A stretch of DNA of 64,000 bases from an uncultured Arachnia sp. GTDB lineage: Bacteria; Actinomycetota; Actinomycetes; Propionibacteriales; Propionibacteriaceae. The position numbers and the translations under genes were made by a program. Under the pieces are notes generated by a model. It saw only the letters and a program-made list of their open reading frames with translations, made no database searches and was not told the DNA's origin. How positions within the stretch are numbered: the stretch's first letter is position 1; each line of letters starts with the position of its first letter. Shown here in pieces: positions 48,521 to 58,800 of this stretch. Location: positions 248,001 to 312,000 of the forward strand of contig CANMNB010000004.1 in the NCBI GenBank assembly GCA_947499145.1. Reading direction: 5' to 3'.

Positions 48521-48560
48521 ACGGTTCCCGTCCCGGCTCGAGCACCGGGACGGGAACCGT
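48521..48560 (-). terminator. terminator of the DUF4397 gene
   Basis: A perfect 16-bp inverted repeat (48521-48536 and 48545-48560) with an 8-nt loop just after the DUF4397 stop, followed on the minus strand by TTTC. It isolates that gene from the sigma gene downstream. Confidence 0.85.
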
Positions 48561-48573
48561 CTACCCCGGGAGA

Positions 48574-49377
48574 TCAGGAGTTGACGCGGACCCGACGCTG
48601 GGCGACGACCGCGGTGGCGGCGCCGGCCAGGACAAGGGAGCCCACGGCCAGGGCGAGCGGCGAGATGGCCGCCGGGCCCTCCGCGCCGGTGCTCGGCATG
48701 CCGGCCGAGTGCTGCAGCTCGACGTCCTGGATGGCCAGCGCGAGGTTCTCGGCCTCGAGTGAGCCCCAGGCATAGACGATCGTGTTCATACCGGCCTTGA
48801 TCTCGACATCGGCGGGGCCGAGCACCACGGTGTCGGTGCCGGCGGCGACGACGTCGGCAGGGATGGTTCCCGCCGCCACGTCGAGCTTCGCCTCATTCGG
48901 GTTCGCGAGGCCCGGAACCGCGACCTCGCCGCCGGCGCGGACGTCGACCTCGGGAGCTGCGGCCACGTGGCGAACGGTGAGTCGGCCACCCTCCTCGGAG
49001 GCGCTGGTGTCGTTGACGAAGGGGGTCAGGGTGGGGGTGCCATCAGACTTCAGGTGGGCGACCACCGTGATGTTCGCGCCGGCGGGGACCTGGACATCGT
49101 CGGCCTGGATGACGGCCTCGCCGTCGGCCCCGGCGCCGGCGGCGACGACCTTGAGGTCGTAGGTGCCCTCGGGCAGCTGCTGCGGGTCGGTCAGGGTGCC
49201 GGGCTCGAAGCCGGTGAGGAGGGCGTCGCCGTTGGCGTAGACGTCCACGGTGGCCCCGGGAACGCCGTGGAGGATGGAGACCGTGGAGGTGTGGTTGTCG
49301 GCTCCGGCAAGGCCGGCGGTGCCGGCGGTGGCGGCGAGGGCGAGGGATCCGGCGATGAAGATGCGGGAGAGCTTCAT
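48574..49377 (-). CDS. DUF4397 surface protein with LPxTG-like end
   Basis: 267 residues. A Sec signal (MKLSRIFIAGSLALAA... LAGA) is followed by two DUF4397 domains (about 30-120 and 125-215) with VSILHGVPGATVDVYANGD and a second RHVAAAPEVDVRAGG. The end reads MPSTGAEG, a hydrophobic stretch (SPLALAVGSLVLAGAATAVV) and RRVRVNS, which looks like a sortase signal with Met for Leu. It is therefore probably cell-wall or membrane anchored. The ATG at 49377 follows AAAGGA. Regulation by the adjacent ECF sigma factor is inferred. Confidence 0.85.
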   Translation of the reverse strand: MKLSRIFIAGSLALAATAGTAGLAGADNHTSTVSILHGVPGATVDVYANGDALLTGFEPGTLTDPQQLPEGTYDLKVVAAGAGADGEAVIQADDVQVPAGANITVVAHLKSDGTPTLTPFVNDTSASEEGGRLTVRHVAAAPEVDVRAGGEVAVPGLANPNEAKLDVAAGTIPADVVAAGTDTVVLGPADVEIKAGMNTIVYAWGSLEAENLALAIQDVELQHSAGMPSTGAEGPAAISPLALAVGSLVLAGAATAVVAQRRVRVNS

Positions 49378-49432
49378 GGGAGTGGTCCTTTCACGAGTGC
49401 TGTGCCAGGCGACGATCGCCTTGACATGGAGT

Positions 49433-49461
49433 ACTTCGTCGCGACCGGTGGGTTTGGATGC
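49433..49461 (-). promoter_or_regulatory. ECF (SigK-like) promoter of the DUF4397 gene
   Basis: On the minus strand GCATCC (49456-49461), a 17-bp spacer and CGAAGT (49433-49438) approximate the M. tuberculosis SigK pattern CCATCC-N17-CCGAAT. It lies about 55 bp upstream of the DUF4397 start. Confidence 0.45.
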
Positions 49462-49510
49462 ACCCAGATTCAACTTTCTTGAACTTTTTTCCGGACGGTA
49501 GTCTGACGGG

Positions 49511-50332
49511 ATGCCCGAGGGACACGTCATTCATCGCCTCGCCCGCGAGATCTCGCGGATCTTCGGCGGTCGAACCGTGTCGGTGTCGTCCCCCCAAGGA
49601 CGCTTCGCGACGGAGGCAACCCGTCTCGACGGGGCGGTCCTGGTGGGAGCAGAGGCGATCGGCAAGCACCTGTTCATCGAGTTCGACGTTCCCGAGCCGC
49701 GCTTCGTCCACATCCACCTGGGCCTCATCGGGAAGCTGGTGATCCACGAGATGGGCGCGGCTCGCGGTCAGGTGCGGCTGCGCATGCACGACGAGGCAAC
49801 GGCTGCGGACCTGTACGGGCCGCAGTGGTGCCGCGCCATCACCACTGGGCAGCGGGACGCGGTGTGGGCGGCATCCGGGCCCGATCCCCTGCGCGCCGAC
49901 GCGGACCCTGCTCGCGGCTACGAGCGTGTCCGTCGCTCCGGGAAGTCCATCGCCGCCCTGCTCATGGACCAGCGGGTGGCCGCCGGCGTGGGCAACATCT
50001 TCCGGGCCGAGGTGCTGTTCCGGCATCGCATCCGACCGTCGACGCCCGGCAAGAACATCGATGCGCGCACGTGGGGGAGGATCTGGGACGACTTGGTGGT
50101 CCTGATGGCGCGGGCCCTGGAGGTGGGTCGGATCGACACCGTCGACGAGGAGCACTCCCCGGAGGCGCAGTCCCGCCCGCCGCGTGAGGACCGCCACGGC
50201 GGGGAGGTGTACGTGTACCGGCGAGCCGGGCAGGACTGCCTGGTGTGCGGGCGTGAGGTTCGCACGTCGCTGCTCGAGGGCCGCAACCTGTACTGGTGCC
50301 CCGGATGCCAGCGCCGCACCCGGGCGCGCTGA
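49511..50332 (+). CDS. nei: Fpg/Nei-family DNA glycosylase (Nei1 type)
   Basis: 273 residues. Pro2-Glu3 catalytic start (MPEGHVIHRLA), conserved lysine in IGKHLFIEF, DNA-binding MDQRVAAGVGNIFRAEVLF and a zinc finger with CLVCGREV and WCPGC. It removes oxidised pyrimidines. It is one of two Fpg/Nei proteins in the window; this one corresponds to the M. tuberculosis nei that lies beside rpiB, whereas here the sigma/anti-sigma/DUF4397 block lies between. Confidence 0.95.
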   Translation: MPEGHVIHRLAREISRIFGGRTVSVSSPQGRFATEATRLDGAVLVGAEAIGKHLFIEFDVPEPRFVHIHLGLIGKLVIHEMGAARGQVRLRMHDEATAADLYGPQWCRAITTGQRDAVWAASGPDPLRADADPARGYERVRRSGKSIAALLMDQRVAAGVGNIFRAEVLFRHRIRPSTPGKNIDARTWGRIWDDLVVLMARALEVGRIDTVDEEHSPEAQSRPPREDRHGGEVYVYRRAGQDCLVCGREVRTSLLEGRNLYWCPGCQRRTRAR

Positions 50333-50368
50333 CGGGCCGCCGGCGCGATCCTTGTTAGGCTGGCAGCC

Positions 50369-51082
50369 ATGGATCTCGGGCAGTATCGCGCCTACCTGTT
50401 CGACCTCGACGGTGTGATCACCCCGACGGCCGACTTGCACCGGCGGGCATGGGCGCAGCTGTTCAACACGTACCTCGGAGGGCATCCTGGCGCTGAGCCG
50501 TACTCGGAGGAGGACTACTACGCCCACCTCGACGGCAAGCCCCGCTACCAGGCCGTGGCCGACCTCCTGGACTCGCGGGGGCTCGGGCTGCCGTGGGGTG
50601 ACCCGGACGACTCGCCCGACGCCGAGACGGTGTGTGGGCTCGGCAACCGCAAGAACGACGTCTTCAACGAAGTCCTGGAGCGCGACGGGGTCACGGCCTA
50701 CCCCGGCACGATGGTGCTCCTGGAGCGGCTGGTGTGCCTGGACGTCGAGCTCGCGGTGGTCTCCTCCTCCAAGAACGCAGGCACGGTGCTCAGGGCCGCC
50801 GGTCTGGCGGACTACTTCCCGGTCGTCGTCGACGGTGTCGTTGCGGCCAGGGAGGAACTCGCGGGCAAACCCGCCCCTGACACCTTCCTCCGCGCCGCGC
50901 GACTGCTCAACGCCCGGCCGGAGGAGTGCGTGGTCCTCGAGGACGCGACCTCGGGCGTGGTCGCAGCTGCGGCGGGGGGATTCGGCCTGGTCGTCGGAGT
51001 GGATCGCGGGGCGGGCAGGGAAGCTCTCGTCCGCGCCGGGGCCGACGTCGTCGTCGCCGACCTGAAGGAGCTCGTGGGATGA
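50369..51082 (+). CDS. pgmB: HAD-family beta-phosphoglucomutase
   Basis: 237 residues. HAD motif I is FDLDGVITPTADLH (nucleophile and acid/base Asp), motif II VVSSSKNAGT, motif III GKPAPD and motif IV VLEDATSGV. The cap domain and the partner gene (GH65 phosphorylase, ATGA overlap) identify it as beta-phosphoglucomutase, converting beta-glucose 1-phosphate to glucose 6-phosphate. Confidence 0.93.
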   Translation: MDLGQYRAYLFDLDGVITPTADLHRRAWAQLFNTYLGGHPGAEPYSEEDYYAHLDGKPRYQAVADLLDSRGLGLPWGDPDDSPDAETVCGLGNRKNDVFNEVLERDGVTAYPGTMVLLERLVCLDVELAVVSSSKNAGTVLRAAGLADYFPVVVDGVVAAREELAGKPAPDTFLRAARLLNARPEECVVLEDATSGVVAAAAGGFGLVVGVDRGAGREALVRAGADVVVADLKELVG

Positions 51083-53580
51083 TCCGGCGCATCAACGACG
51101 ACCCGCTCGACCGTTCGCGCTTCCCCGTGGACGAGTGGCGCCTTGTCGAGACTGAGCACTCGTCGGCGGACCTCGGGGTCACCGAGACGTTGTTCTCGGT
51201 GGGCAACGGTTACCTGGGGATGCGGGGCAACCCCGAGGAGGGCAGGGACTCCTACGCTCATGGCACGTTCATCAACGGCTACCACGAGACCTGGCGGATC
51301 CACCACGCCGAGGAGGCGTTCGGTTTCGCCCGGACGGGGCAGACGATCGTCAACGTCCCGGACTCCAAGCTCATCAAGGTCTATGTCGACGACGAACCCC
51401 TGACCCTCGCCATCGCCGACCTCGACCGCTACGAGCGGGCACTGGACTTCCGCTCTGGCCGTCTCGAGCGCGACATCGTGTGGCGCACTCCGGCGGGGAA
51501 GCGGGTGCGCATCAACACTCGGCGCATGGTGAGCTTCACCGACCGGCACCTGGTGCTCTACGAGGTGGCCATCACCATGCTGGACGGCGATGCTCCCGTC
51601 GTGGTCAGTTCGCAGATCGTCAATCGACAGGATGGGTTCGACGACTACCGCCGCCCGCACACCGACGAGGGTATGGACCCGCGACGCTCGAACGGCTTCA
51701 ACGGTCGGGTGCTGCAGCCGCAGACGCAGTGGTCCAACGACGAACGCATGCTCATGGGCTACCAGACGACCAACTCGGGCATGACGCTTGCGATCGGTGC
51801 CCACCACTCCATCGAGACCAACAACCACTACGAGGTGCTGCACTCCGTCGAGGACGACATCGGAAAGCATGTGTTCCGCATCGAGGCCTCGGAGGGGGTC
51901 CCGGTGGTGGTGCGAAAGGCGGTTGCCTACCACTCATCGCGGGGCGTGCCGATCCACGAGTTGTTCGACCGGTGCCGCCGGACGCTCGACCGGGTGACGG
52001 ACAAGGGGTTCGACTACTACTACGGCGAGCAGCGTCGATGGCTGGAACGGTTCTGGCGGGACTCCGACGTCGAAGTGGGCGACCAGCCCGCCGTACAGCA
52101 GGCCATCCGCTGGTGCCTCTTCCAGCTGGCCCAGGCCGCGGCCCGCGCGGACCAGATGGGCATTCCGGCGAAGGGTGTGACGGGTTCGGGCTACGACGGC
52201 CACTACTTCTGGGACAGCGAGATCTACGTACTACCGTTCCTCATCTACACGAGCCCACGCGCGGCCCGCAACACCCTGCGCTCCCGAGTGAACTTCCTGC
52301 CGCAGGCACGGGAGCGCGCCCGGGTCTTGTCCCAGAACGGGGCCCTGTTCCCGTGGCGCACGATCAACGGCGAGGAGGCGTCGGCCTACTACGCGGCCGG
52401 CACCGCCCAGTTCCACATCGACGCCGACATCGCGTTCGCCTTCGACAAGTACCGCGACATCACGGGGGATCGTCAGTTCATCTACCGCGACGGCGCCGCC
52501 GTCATGGTGGAGACCGCACGGATGTGGGCGGACCTCGGCTTCTGGCGGCTCGGTGCCGACGGGAACGACTCGTTCCACATCCACGGCGTCACGGGTCCGG
52601 ACGAGTACACGACGGTGGTGAACAACAACATGTTCACCAATGTCATGGCCAGGGCGAATCTCCGCAACGCCGCGTCCCTGATGCGCGAGATGCAGGAGAC
52701 CGACATGGACGCCTGGCAGCGGATCGTCGGGTCGTTGCGTCTGGACCCGGCGGAGATCGACGAGTGGGAGCGGTGCGCCGAGCACATGGTGGTGCTGTTC
52801 GACGACACGCTGGGGATCCACCCCCAGGACGAGAAGTTCCTGCAGTCCGAGCTCTGGGACCTGCCCAATACTCCCGCGGACCGATACCCGCTGCTGCTCC
52901 ACTACCACCCCCTCGTCATCTACCGGTTCCAGGTCCTCAAGCAGGCCGACGTCGTGCTGGCCCTCTTCCTCCAGGGCGACCAGTTCACGCTGGAGGAGAA
53001 GCGGGCGGACTTCGAGTACTACGACCCGATCACGACGGGCGACTCCTCGCTCTCGGGCGTCGTCCAGTCGATCATCGCGGCCGAGGTCGGTTACCAGGAC
53101 CTCGCGATGCAGTACTTCCTCACGAGCCTCTTCCTGGACCTCGCGGACCTCCATCGCAATGCTCGCGACGGCGTGCACATCGCGTCCGCTGGAGGAGTGT
53201 GGAACGCATTGGTCTACGGCTTCGCCGGCCTGCGGGACTACGACGGTGACATCCACTTCGACCCACGGTTGCCCGTCGAATGGCCGAGCCTCCGCTTTGC
53301 GCTGCAGGTGCGAGAGTCGCGACTGGGGGTCCTGCTCGAGACCCACGCGATCTCGTTCACCCTGGAAGACGGTGATCCCGTCGAGGTCGACGTCCGCGGC
53401 CAGCGCGTTCTGGTGACGTCCGACGAACCGGCGAGCGTGGCGCTCGACCACCAGGGGGAACGGCTGGCGACGATGCAGGCGCGGCACAGCGTCGCGGGCG
53501 ACCGCCGGGCCGACGGCTCGGTCATCACGGCGAACGTGCCGGAGGCGCCCGACTCCGACGGCCCCGTCCCGGGTACGTGA
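51079..53580 (+). CDS. GH65 disaccharide phosphorylase (maltose/trehalose/kojibiose type)
   Basis: 833 residues. An N-terminal beta-sandwich domain (about 1-270), a linker helix, an (alpha/alpha)6 barrel (about 320-720) and a small C-terminal domain. The catalytic acid is the Glu in VTGPDEYTTVVNNN (near residue 509); phosphate is coordinated by late residues around TTGDSSLSG. It cleaves an alpha-glucosyl disaccharide with phosphate into glucose and beta-glucose 1-phosphate, which the upstream enzyme consumes. The exact disaccharide (maltose, trehalose, kojibiose, nigerose) cannot be assigned from sequence. Confidence 0.94.
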   Translation: MIRRINDDPLDRSRFPVDEWRLVETEHSSADLGVTETLFSVGNGYLGMRGNPEEGRDSYAHGTFINGYHETWRIHHAEEAFGFARTGQTIVNVPDSKLIKVYVDDEPLTLAIADLDRYERALDFRSGRLERDIVWRTPAGKRVRINTRRMVSFTDRHLVLYEVAITMLDGDAPVVVSSQIVNRQDGFDDYRRPHTDEGMDPRRSNGFNGRVLQPQTQWSNDERMLMGYQTTNSGMTLAIGAHHSIETNNHYEVLHSVEDDIGKHVFRIEASEGVPVVVRKAVAYHSSRGVPIHELFDRCRRTLDRVTDKGFDYYYGEQRRWLERFWRDSDVEVGDQPAVQQAIRWCLFQLAQAAARADQMGIPAKGVTGSGYDGHYFWDSEIYVLPFLIYTSPRAARNTLRSRVNFLPQARERARVLSQNGALFPWRTINGEEASAYYAAGTAQFHIDADIAFAFDKYRDITGDRQFIYRDGAAVMVETARMWADLGFWRLGADGNDSFHIHGVTGPDEYTTVVNNNMFTNVMARANLRNAASLMREMQETDMDAWQRIVGSLRLDPAEIDEWERCAEHMVVLFDDTLGIHPQDEKFLQSELWDLPNTPADRYPLLLHYHPLVIYRFQVLKQADVVLALFLQGDQFTLEEKRADFEYYDPITTGDSSLSGVVQSIIAAEVGYQDLAMQYFLTSLFLDLADLHRNARDGVHIASAGGVWNALVYGFAGLRDYDGDIHFDPRLPVEWPSLRFALQVRESRLGVLLETHAISFTLEDGDPVEVDVRGQRVLVTSDEPASVALDHQGERLATMQARHSVAGDRRADGSVITANVPEAPDSDGPVPGT

Positions 53581-54923
53581 CGACGATCGAGGTCGCCGGG
53601 CAGCGCTACCACGTGGTTCGTCAGGACCGGAGTCTCCTGCTGATCGGTGTGGAGGCCCGGCTGGACGAGATCAGCGTGCAGCTGCCCGAGGGCTGGAAAC
53701 CCGTAGGCGGGGAACCGGACGAGTACGTCTGGGCCATGGACCAGGTGGCGCAGTTCCGGGTTCGCCTCCGCTCCGGCGAGCACCTGGCGCTCGACGCGGA
53801 CCTCGTGGAACTTGGGGGTGAGGCCCGCCGGTTGGAGCCCATCGTGCTCCGCGTGCGGGCGGGCGAGCGCCCGCCCGTGCAGTGGCTGGCCGGGGCCGCC
53901 GGTGAGGTCGTCGTGGGCCACGACGACGGGCCCGTCCTGCTGAGCCAGCGGCGCGGGATCTGCTCGCACACCGCCGATGATGACGGCATTGCCCTCTTCG
54001 GCGATCCGATGCTGGTGTGGCCGGGCCAGACGCTCAGCTCCTCATGGCGGGTGGAACCTTGGCCCCCCGGACGGTGGCCACCGGAACCGGCGTGGGTCCC
54101 CGTGGAGAGGTACCAGCGATGGGGCGAACCAGTCGTCGTCGACCAGGCGGACGCCGCGGTCGTGGCTCCCGAGGGCGTCACCGTGCGCCAGCTGCACGCG
54201 ACGACCGAACTGGTGCCGACGGTGGGCCTCCACTCCGTCCAGCTCCGGTCAGCGCCCGGGACCGTTACGTTCGAGGTGGGCGCATACGACGACATCGCAT
54301 CCCTGCTCGAGCCGAGCCGGCTGCCGGCGACGTCGAGCGACGTGGCGGTCTGGTTGGGCACCTGGCAGGTGTTCCACCAAGTTCCTGGCGCACCCAGCGT
54401 CGACGAGCTGGACCGGCTGCTGGGCGAGGCCCTTGAAGAGCCCAGTCTGTGGGGGATCCTGGCCGGTATCCAGGCCCTGGTGGCCACCGACCTTCCCGTG
54501 GAGCACGACGTTCGTTCCGCGGCTGCTGTGCTCGCCCGCGAGAGCCCGGCCTCGGAGGCTCTCCCCATGCTCGCCCTCTTCGGCCTCACCCGGGGCCGGG
54601 GGATTATCGCGCTCGACGAGATCGTCGCGACGACCCAGTTGCGGCTGGGCGGCGCTTGGGAGGCGCTGGCCGGGTCGGACGACTCGTGGCCCAGGCTCGC
54701 GGCGGGCGTCGAGTACGGTCGAATCAGTTCCCGGCCCCCCCGGTGCTCGGCCCGGGACGTCGCGATGGCCGACCTGTGGTTGGCATCCCGACCCGACTCA
54801 GCCGTGCACGTCGAGCTGGGTGAGGTGAGCCGCCGAGCCCGGGCTCGCCTGATGTGCCAGCTCTCCGTCGAGCCGGACCCGCTGGAGCTCGCCTGGCTGC
54901 TGGTGGGTCACGAATTGTGGTGA
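53577..54923 (+). CDS. unknown protein coupled to the GH65 gene
   Basis: 448 residues, GTGA overlap with the GH65 stop. The first half (to about 245) looks like beta-rich repeats with several RVR/HLAL patterns and many Trp/Pro (VEPWPPGRWPPEPAW); the second half is helical and leucine/alanine-rich (VAVWLGTWQVFHQV, LDRLLGEALEEPSLWGILA). No signal peptide, membrane segment, Walker motif or glycosidase signature is visible. The tight coupling on both sides suggests a role in the same disaccharide or glycolipid process. I do not recognise the family. Confidence 0.8.
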   Translation: MTTIEVAGQRYHVVRQDRSLLLIGVEARLDEISVQLPEGWKPVGGEPDEYVWAMDQVAQFRVRLRSGEHLALDADLVELGGEARRLEPIVLRVRAGERPPVQWLAGAAGEVVVGHDDGPVLLSQRRGICSHTADDDGIALFGDPMLVWPGQTLSSSWRVEPWPPGRWPPEPAWVPVERYQRWGEPVVVDQADAAVVAPEGVTVRQLHATTELVPTVGLHSVQLRSAPGTVTFEVGAYDDIASLLEPSRLPATSSDVAVWLGTWQVFHQVPGAPSVDELDRLLGEALEEPSLWGILAGIQALVATDLPVEHDVRSAAAVLARESPASEALPMLALFGLTRGRGIIALDEIVATTQLRLGGAWEALAGSDDSWPRLAAGVEYGRISSRPPRCSARDVAMADLWLASRPDSAVHVELGEVSRRARARLMCQLSVEPDPLELAWLLVGHELW

Positions 54924-55843
54924 GCCGTCGCGGTCTCCTGCTGGGAGCTGCCTCGTCGCTGCTCGCCACGGGGTGCGCCACGGCCCCGACGGTGCCGGAG
55001 CGTCGGATCCTCGACATCCCGTACACCACGCTCGGCAGCCGCCCGCATCGGCTCGACCTGTACCTCCCGCGTCGGGTTCGTGGGCGTCCCCCCGTCGTCG
55101 CCTTCTTCCACGGCGGCGGCTGGGCCGCGGGGGACAAGGCGCTCCTCGCGCCCGGCCACGCGTTCGCCCCCTGGCGTGCCCGCATGGTGGCCGAAGGGTT
55201 CGCTGTTGCCAGCGTCAACTACCGGCTCACCAGCGACGGTGCCGTGTTCCCGGACCCGGTCCACGACGTGATGGCCGCACTGCGGTTCCTGCGGCGGGAG
55301 TCCTCCTCATTGGGGATTGACCCCCAACGCCTCGCGGTGGCCGGGGACTCGGCCGGTGGCCACCTGGCCATGATGGTCGGCACGTCGATGAGGGACCCCG
55401 AGATGGAGGGCAACGTGGGCGTCCCGGGAACCACGTCCGGTGTCCGCGCGGTCATCAGCTACTACGGGGCCTGCGACATGGTGGAGCGCTTCTCCGACCA
55501 CCTCGCTGCCGGTTGTCCGCCGTACGTGGATCCCTCGAAGACGTCGACTGGAACCCTCCTGGGTGGGGTGGATCCCCTGGACCCGGAGCTGCGAGACCTC
55601 GCCCGCAAGGCCAGTCCGGCCGTGCGGATCTACACCTACCCGAGTCCGCCGCTGCTGCTGTTCCACGGCACCCGTGACTGCATCGTTCCCCCGGGGCAGG
55701 GGGAGCGCATGGTGGCGGCGGCACGCGACGTCGGCGTCCCCGCCGACCTGGTCACGGTGCCCACCGGCCACAGTGACCCCGCGTTCGTCAGACGCGGCGA
55801 CCTCCAGGGGGCGGCCGTCGACTTCCTCAGACGCTGGTTGTGA
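54920..55843 (+). CDS. alpha/beta-hydrolase esterase lipoprotein
   Basis: 307 residues. Twin-arginine lipoprotein signal (SRRGLLLGA, lipobox TGC). The hydrolase shows the oxyanion motif FFHGGGW, nucleophile GDSAGG, and C-terminal Asp/His (HGTRDCIVPPGQG, TGHSD), as in the carbohydrate-acetyl esterase/BD-FAE and HSL group. Exported, so it could remove acyl groups from sugars outside the membrane. Start GTG 54920 overlaps the previous TGA. It converges with the RND gene (17-bp overlap). Confidence 0.88.
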   Translation: MSRRGLLLGAASSLLATGCATAPTVPERRILDIPYTTLGSRPHRLDLYLPRRVRGRPPVVAFFHGGGWAAGDKALLAPGHAFAPWRARMVAEGFAVASVNYRLTSDGAVFPDPVHDVMAALRFLRRESSSLGIDPQRLAVAGDSAGGHLAMMVGTSMRDPEMEGNVGVPGTTSGVRAVISYYGACDMVERFSDHLAAGCPPYVDPSKTSTGTLLGGVDPLDPELRDLARKASPAVRIYTYPSPPLLLFHGTRDCIVPPGQGERMVAAARDVGVPADLVTVPTGHSDPAFVRRGDLQGAAVDFLRRWL

Positions 55844-58800
55844 CTCCTGGGTCGAGTGCCCGGCGGGGCGTCGTGTCGTCCGTCACGGGAGCCCCCTCCA
55901 CCGCTGCCGGGTCGTGACCCCGCCGCTCCTTGAGCCCCTCGATCATCCGGTACAGCACGGGCACGATGACCAGCGTGATGAGCGTCGAGGCGACGAGCCC
56001 GCCGATCACGGCGACGGCCATTGGGGCCGACACGAAACTGGACTGCCCCGAGAGTCCGAGCGCGGGCGGGATCATGGCCATGATGGTGGCCGCCGCGGTC
56101 ATGATGATGGGCCGGACGCGGTTCTGGCCACCGCGCAGGAGCGCGTCGTCCAACGCCATGCCGTGGCGTCGGTACTGGTTGACCAGGTCGATCAGGACGA
56201 TGGCGTTGGTGACGACGATGCCGATGAGCATCAGCATCCCGACGAGGCTCGGCAGGCCGAGCGGCGTGCCCGTGAGCCACAGGGCCAGGATGGTTCCGGT
56301 GGCGGCGAAGGGGATTGACACCAGCAGGATGAGGGGCTGGATCAGCGACTTGAACAGCCACACCAGGACCACGTAGATCAGCAGGATGGCCGCGATCATG
56401 GCCAGAGCGAGCTGACGGAACGCCTCGTCGACGTCGGCCGTCACGCCGCCGATCTCCCACGTCACGCCGTCGGGGAGGTCCAGGTCCTCCAGGGCGGAAC
56501 GCACCTCGTCTCCGACAGCACCCACGTCGTCGCTGTTCGCGGGGGTGGCGGAGATCGTGATCGTGCGCACGGCATTGACCGTCGAGATCGACGGGGCGAC
56601 GTTGACGCGGTCGACGTCGGCGATGGCGGAGAGGGGGAAGCCGCCGAGGTCGAGGCTCTCGACGTCCTCGACGGTGTCGACGGAGCGGCCGGTCTCGAGG
56701 TACACGTCGAGGTCGGTCCCGTCGATGGCGACGCTGCCGACGGGGAAGTCAGCGGTGTTCACGGCGACGAGTCCGACGGCGTCAGTGACCGACAGGCGGA
56801 GGGCGGCGGCGTCGTCCTCCCGGATGGTGATTTCCAGGCTGGGCGCCGTGGCCGCGAAGTCGGAGGAGACCGTCGTGACGCCGTCGAGGTCGGTGAGCGC
56901 CGCGACGACCTGCTCGTTGGCGGCACCGCGGGTCTCGTCGTCCAGGGCCGTCACCGCGACGTCCACGGTGCTGGAGCCCAGAATGCTGCCGGCGTCCATG
57001 ACGTCGATCTCACCGGTGGCTTCGTCGCTGGACTGGTGGTCCTCCAGCGCCGTGGTGATGTCCTGCAACAGCAGTGCCTGGTCGGCCTCTACGTCCGTGG
57101 TGATGGTGTAGCTGATCTCGTTGCTGCCACCTCCGCCTCTTCCGAACCCGAAGTTGCTGCCGCCGACCGAGGTCTGGACGCTCTCCACGCCGTCGATGTC
57201 GCGGAGCACTGCCTCGGTCCTCTCCGCCTCAGCGACGGACCCCTCCAGGACGGTCCCGGCAGGCAGTGTCTGGCTGACCTGGACACTGTTCATGCCGGAT
57301 TCCCCCAGGAGGTTGACCTTGAGGAGGGGGAACAGCGCGATGCTGCCGGCGAAGATGATCGTCGCCAGCACCGCGGTGACGACGCGGTGCGAGAGAGCCC
57401 AGGCCAGGCCGGGGCGGTAGAGCCGCGCGAGCCAACCGTTGGAAACGTCGAACCAATGCTCGTCGTCCGGGTCGTCCGCTCCCTCGCCCGCAGTGCCTCG
57501 CATGAACCAGTACGCCAGCACGGGGACGATCGTCAGCGACACCAGGAGGGAGCCGGTCAGGGCCAGCACGGTGGTCAACGCGAAGGGGCGGAAGAGCTCG
57601 CCCGCCAGACCCGGCACGAGGGCGATGGGGAGGAACACCAGCAGCGCGACCACCGTGGACGAGACCACAGCGCTCGCGACCTCGGTGACTGCATCGACGA
57701 TGGTGCGGAAGCGGCCCTTCGTGGACGCTCCGAGGTGGCGGACGATGTTCTCGATCACGACGATGGAGTCGTCGACCATGCGGCCGATGGCCAGCATCAG
57801 GCCGGCCAGCGACATCATGTTGATGGTCGTGCCGGTGGCCAGCATGCCGATGAACGCGAAGAGCAGTGACAGCGGGATCGAGATCGCGGTGATGATCGTG
57901 GGGCGTACGGCCCACAGGAAGACGAAGATCACCACGACGGCGAACACCAGCCCCCAGGCGCCCTCGGTGGCGAGCCCGCTGATGGACTCCTGGATGAAGG
58001 GCGCCTGGTCGAAGATGACTGTGAACTCGGTGTTGGCCCCGATGGTCTCCGCGGCGTCGTCGAGGATGGCGCTCACGGCGTCGGAGAGCTCCACGAAGTT
58101 GGCGTCGGTGGCGGGGCTGATCAACATGGTGATCGAGTCGCGACCGTCGGTGCGCGAGACGGACTGGGCGTCGGCGGTCGTCTGCTCGACGGTGGCGACC
58201 TCGCCGAGCGCCACGGGGGTCGACTCTTCTGCTGCCGGGATGATGCGCAGCGCGGCGAGGTCGTCCACGCTGGTGAACGGGTTGCCGATGGTGATGTCGA
58301 GGTCCACGGTGCCGTCGGTGACGGTGCCGCCGGGAACCAGGAGCCCGGCGTCGTCGAGTGCCGAGATGATGTCGCCCTGGGTGACCCCATTGGCTGCCAT
58401 CGCGGCCTGGTCGAGAGTCAACCGGATGACCTCGTCGGCCGCGCCGATGAGCTGGACGGTGGCGACGCCGCCGACGGAGTCGATGTCAGCCAGCGCCGTC
58501 AGGTCCAGGCGACGCGCCAACTCGGGCGTCTCGAGGTCGGAGGCGACGGAGACGATCATCGCTGGTAGGTCCCCGGAGCCGCCGGTCATGACCTGCGTCG
58601 TGGTGCCGTCGGGGAGCTGCTCCTCGATCCGGGAGAGGAGGACGTCGGCCTGGGAGGCTGCGCGGTAAATGTCGGACCCGTACTCGAGCTCGACACTGAC
58701 CATGGTGAAGTTCGAGTTGCTGGTGGCGCTGGTGCCCTCGACGTTGTCGAGGGTGCGGAGCTGGCGCTCGATGGGGTCCGCCACGGTGCCGGCCATCTGC

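Noticed and set aside
49470-49484. TTCAA-N5-TTGAA upstream of nei as a regulatory site
   Set aside because: Short A/T-rich symmetry beside a T-tract; it can be part of the divergent promoter region but has no further support.
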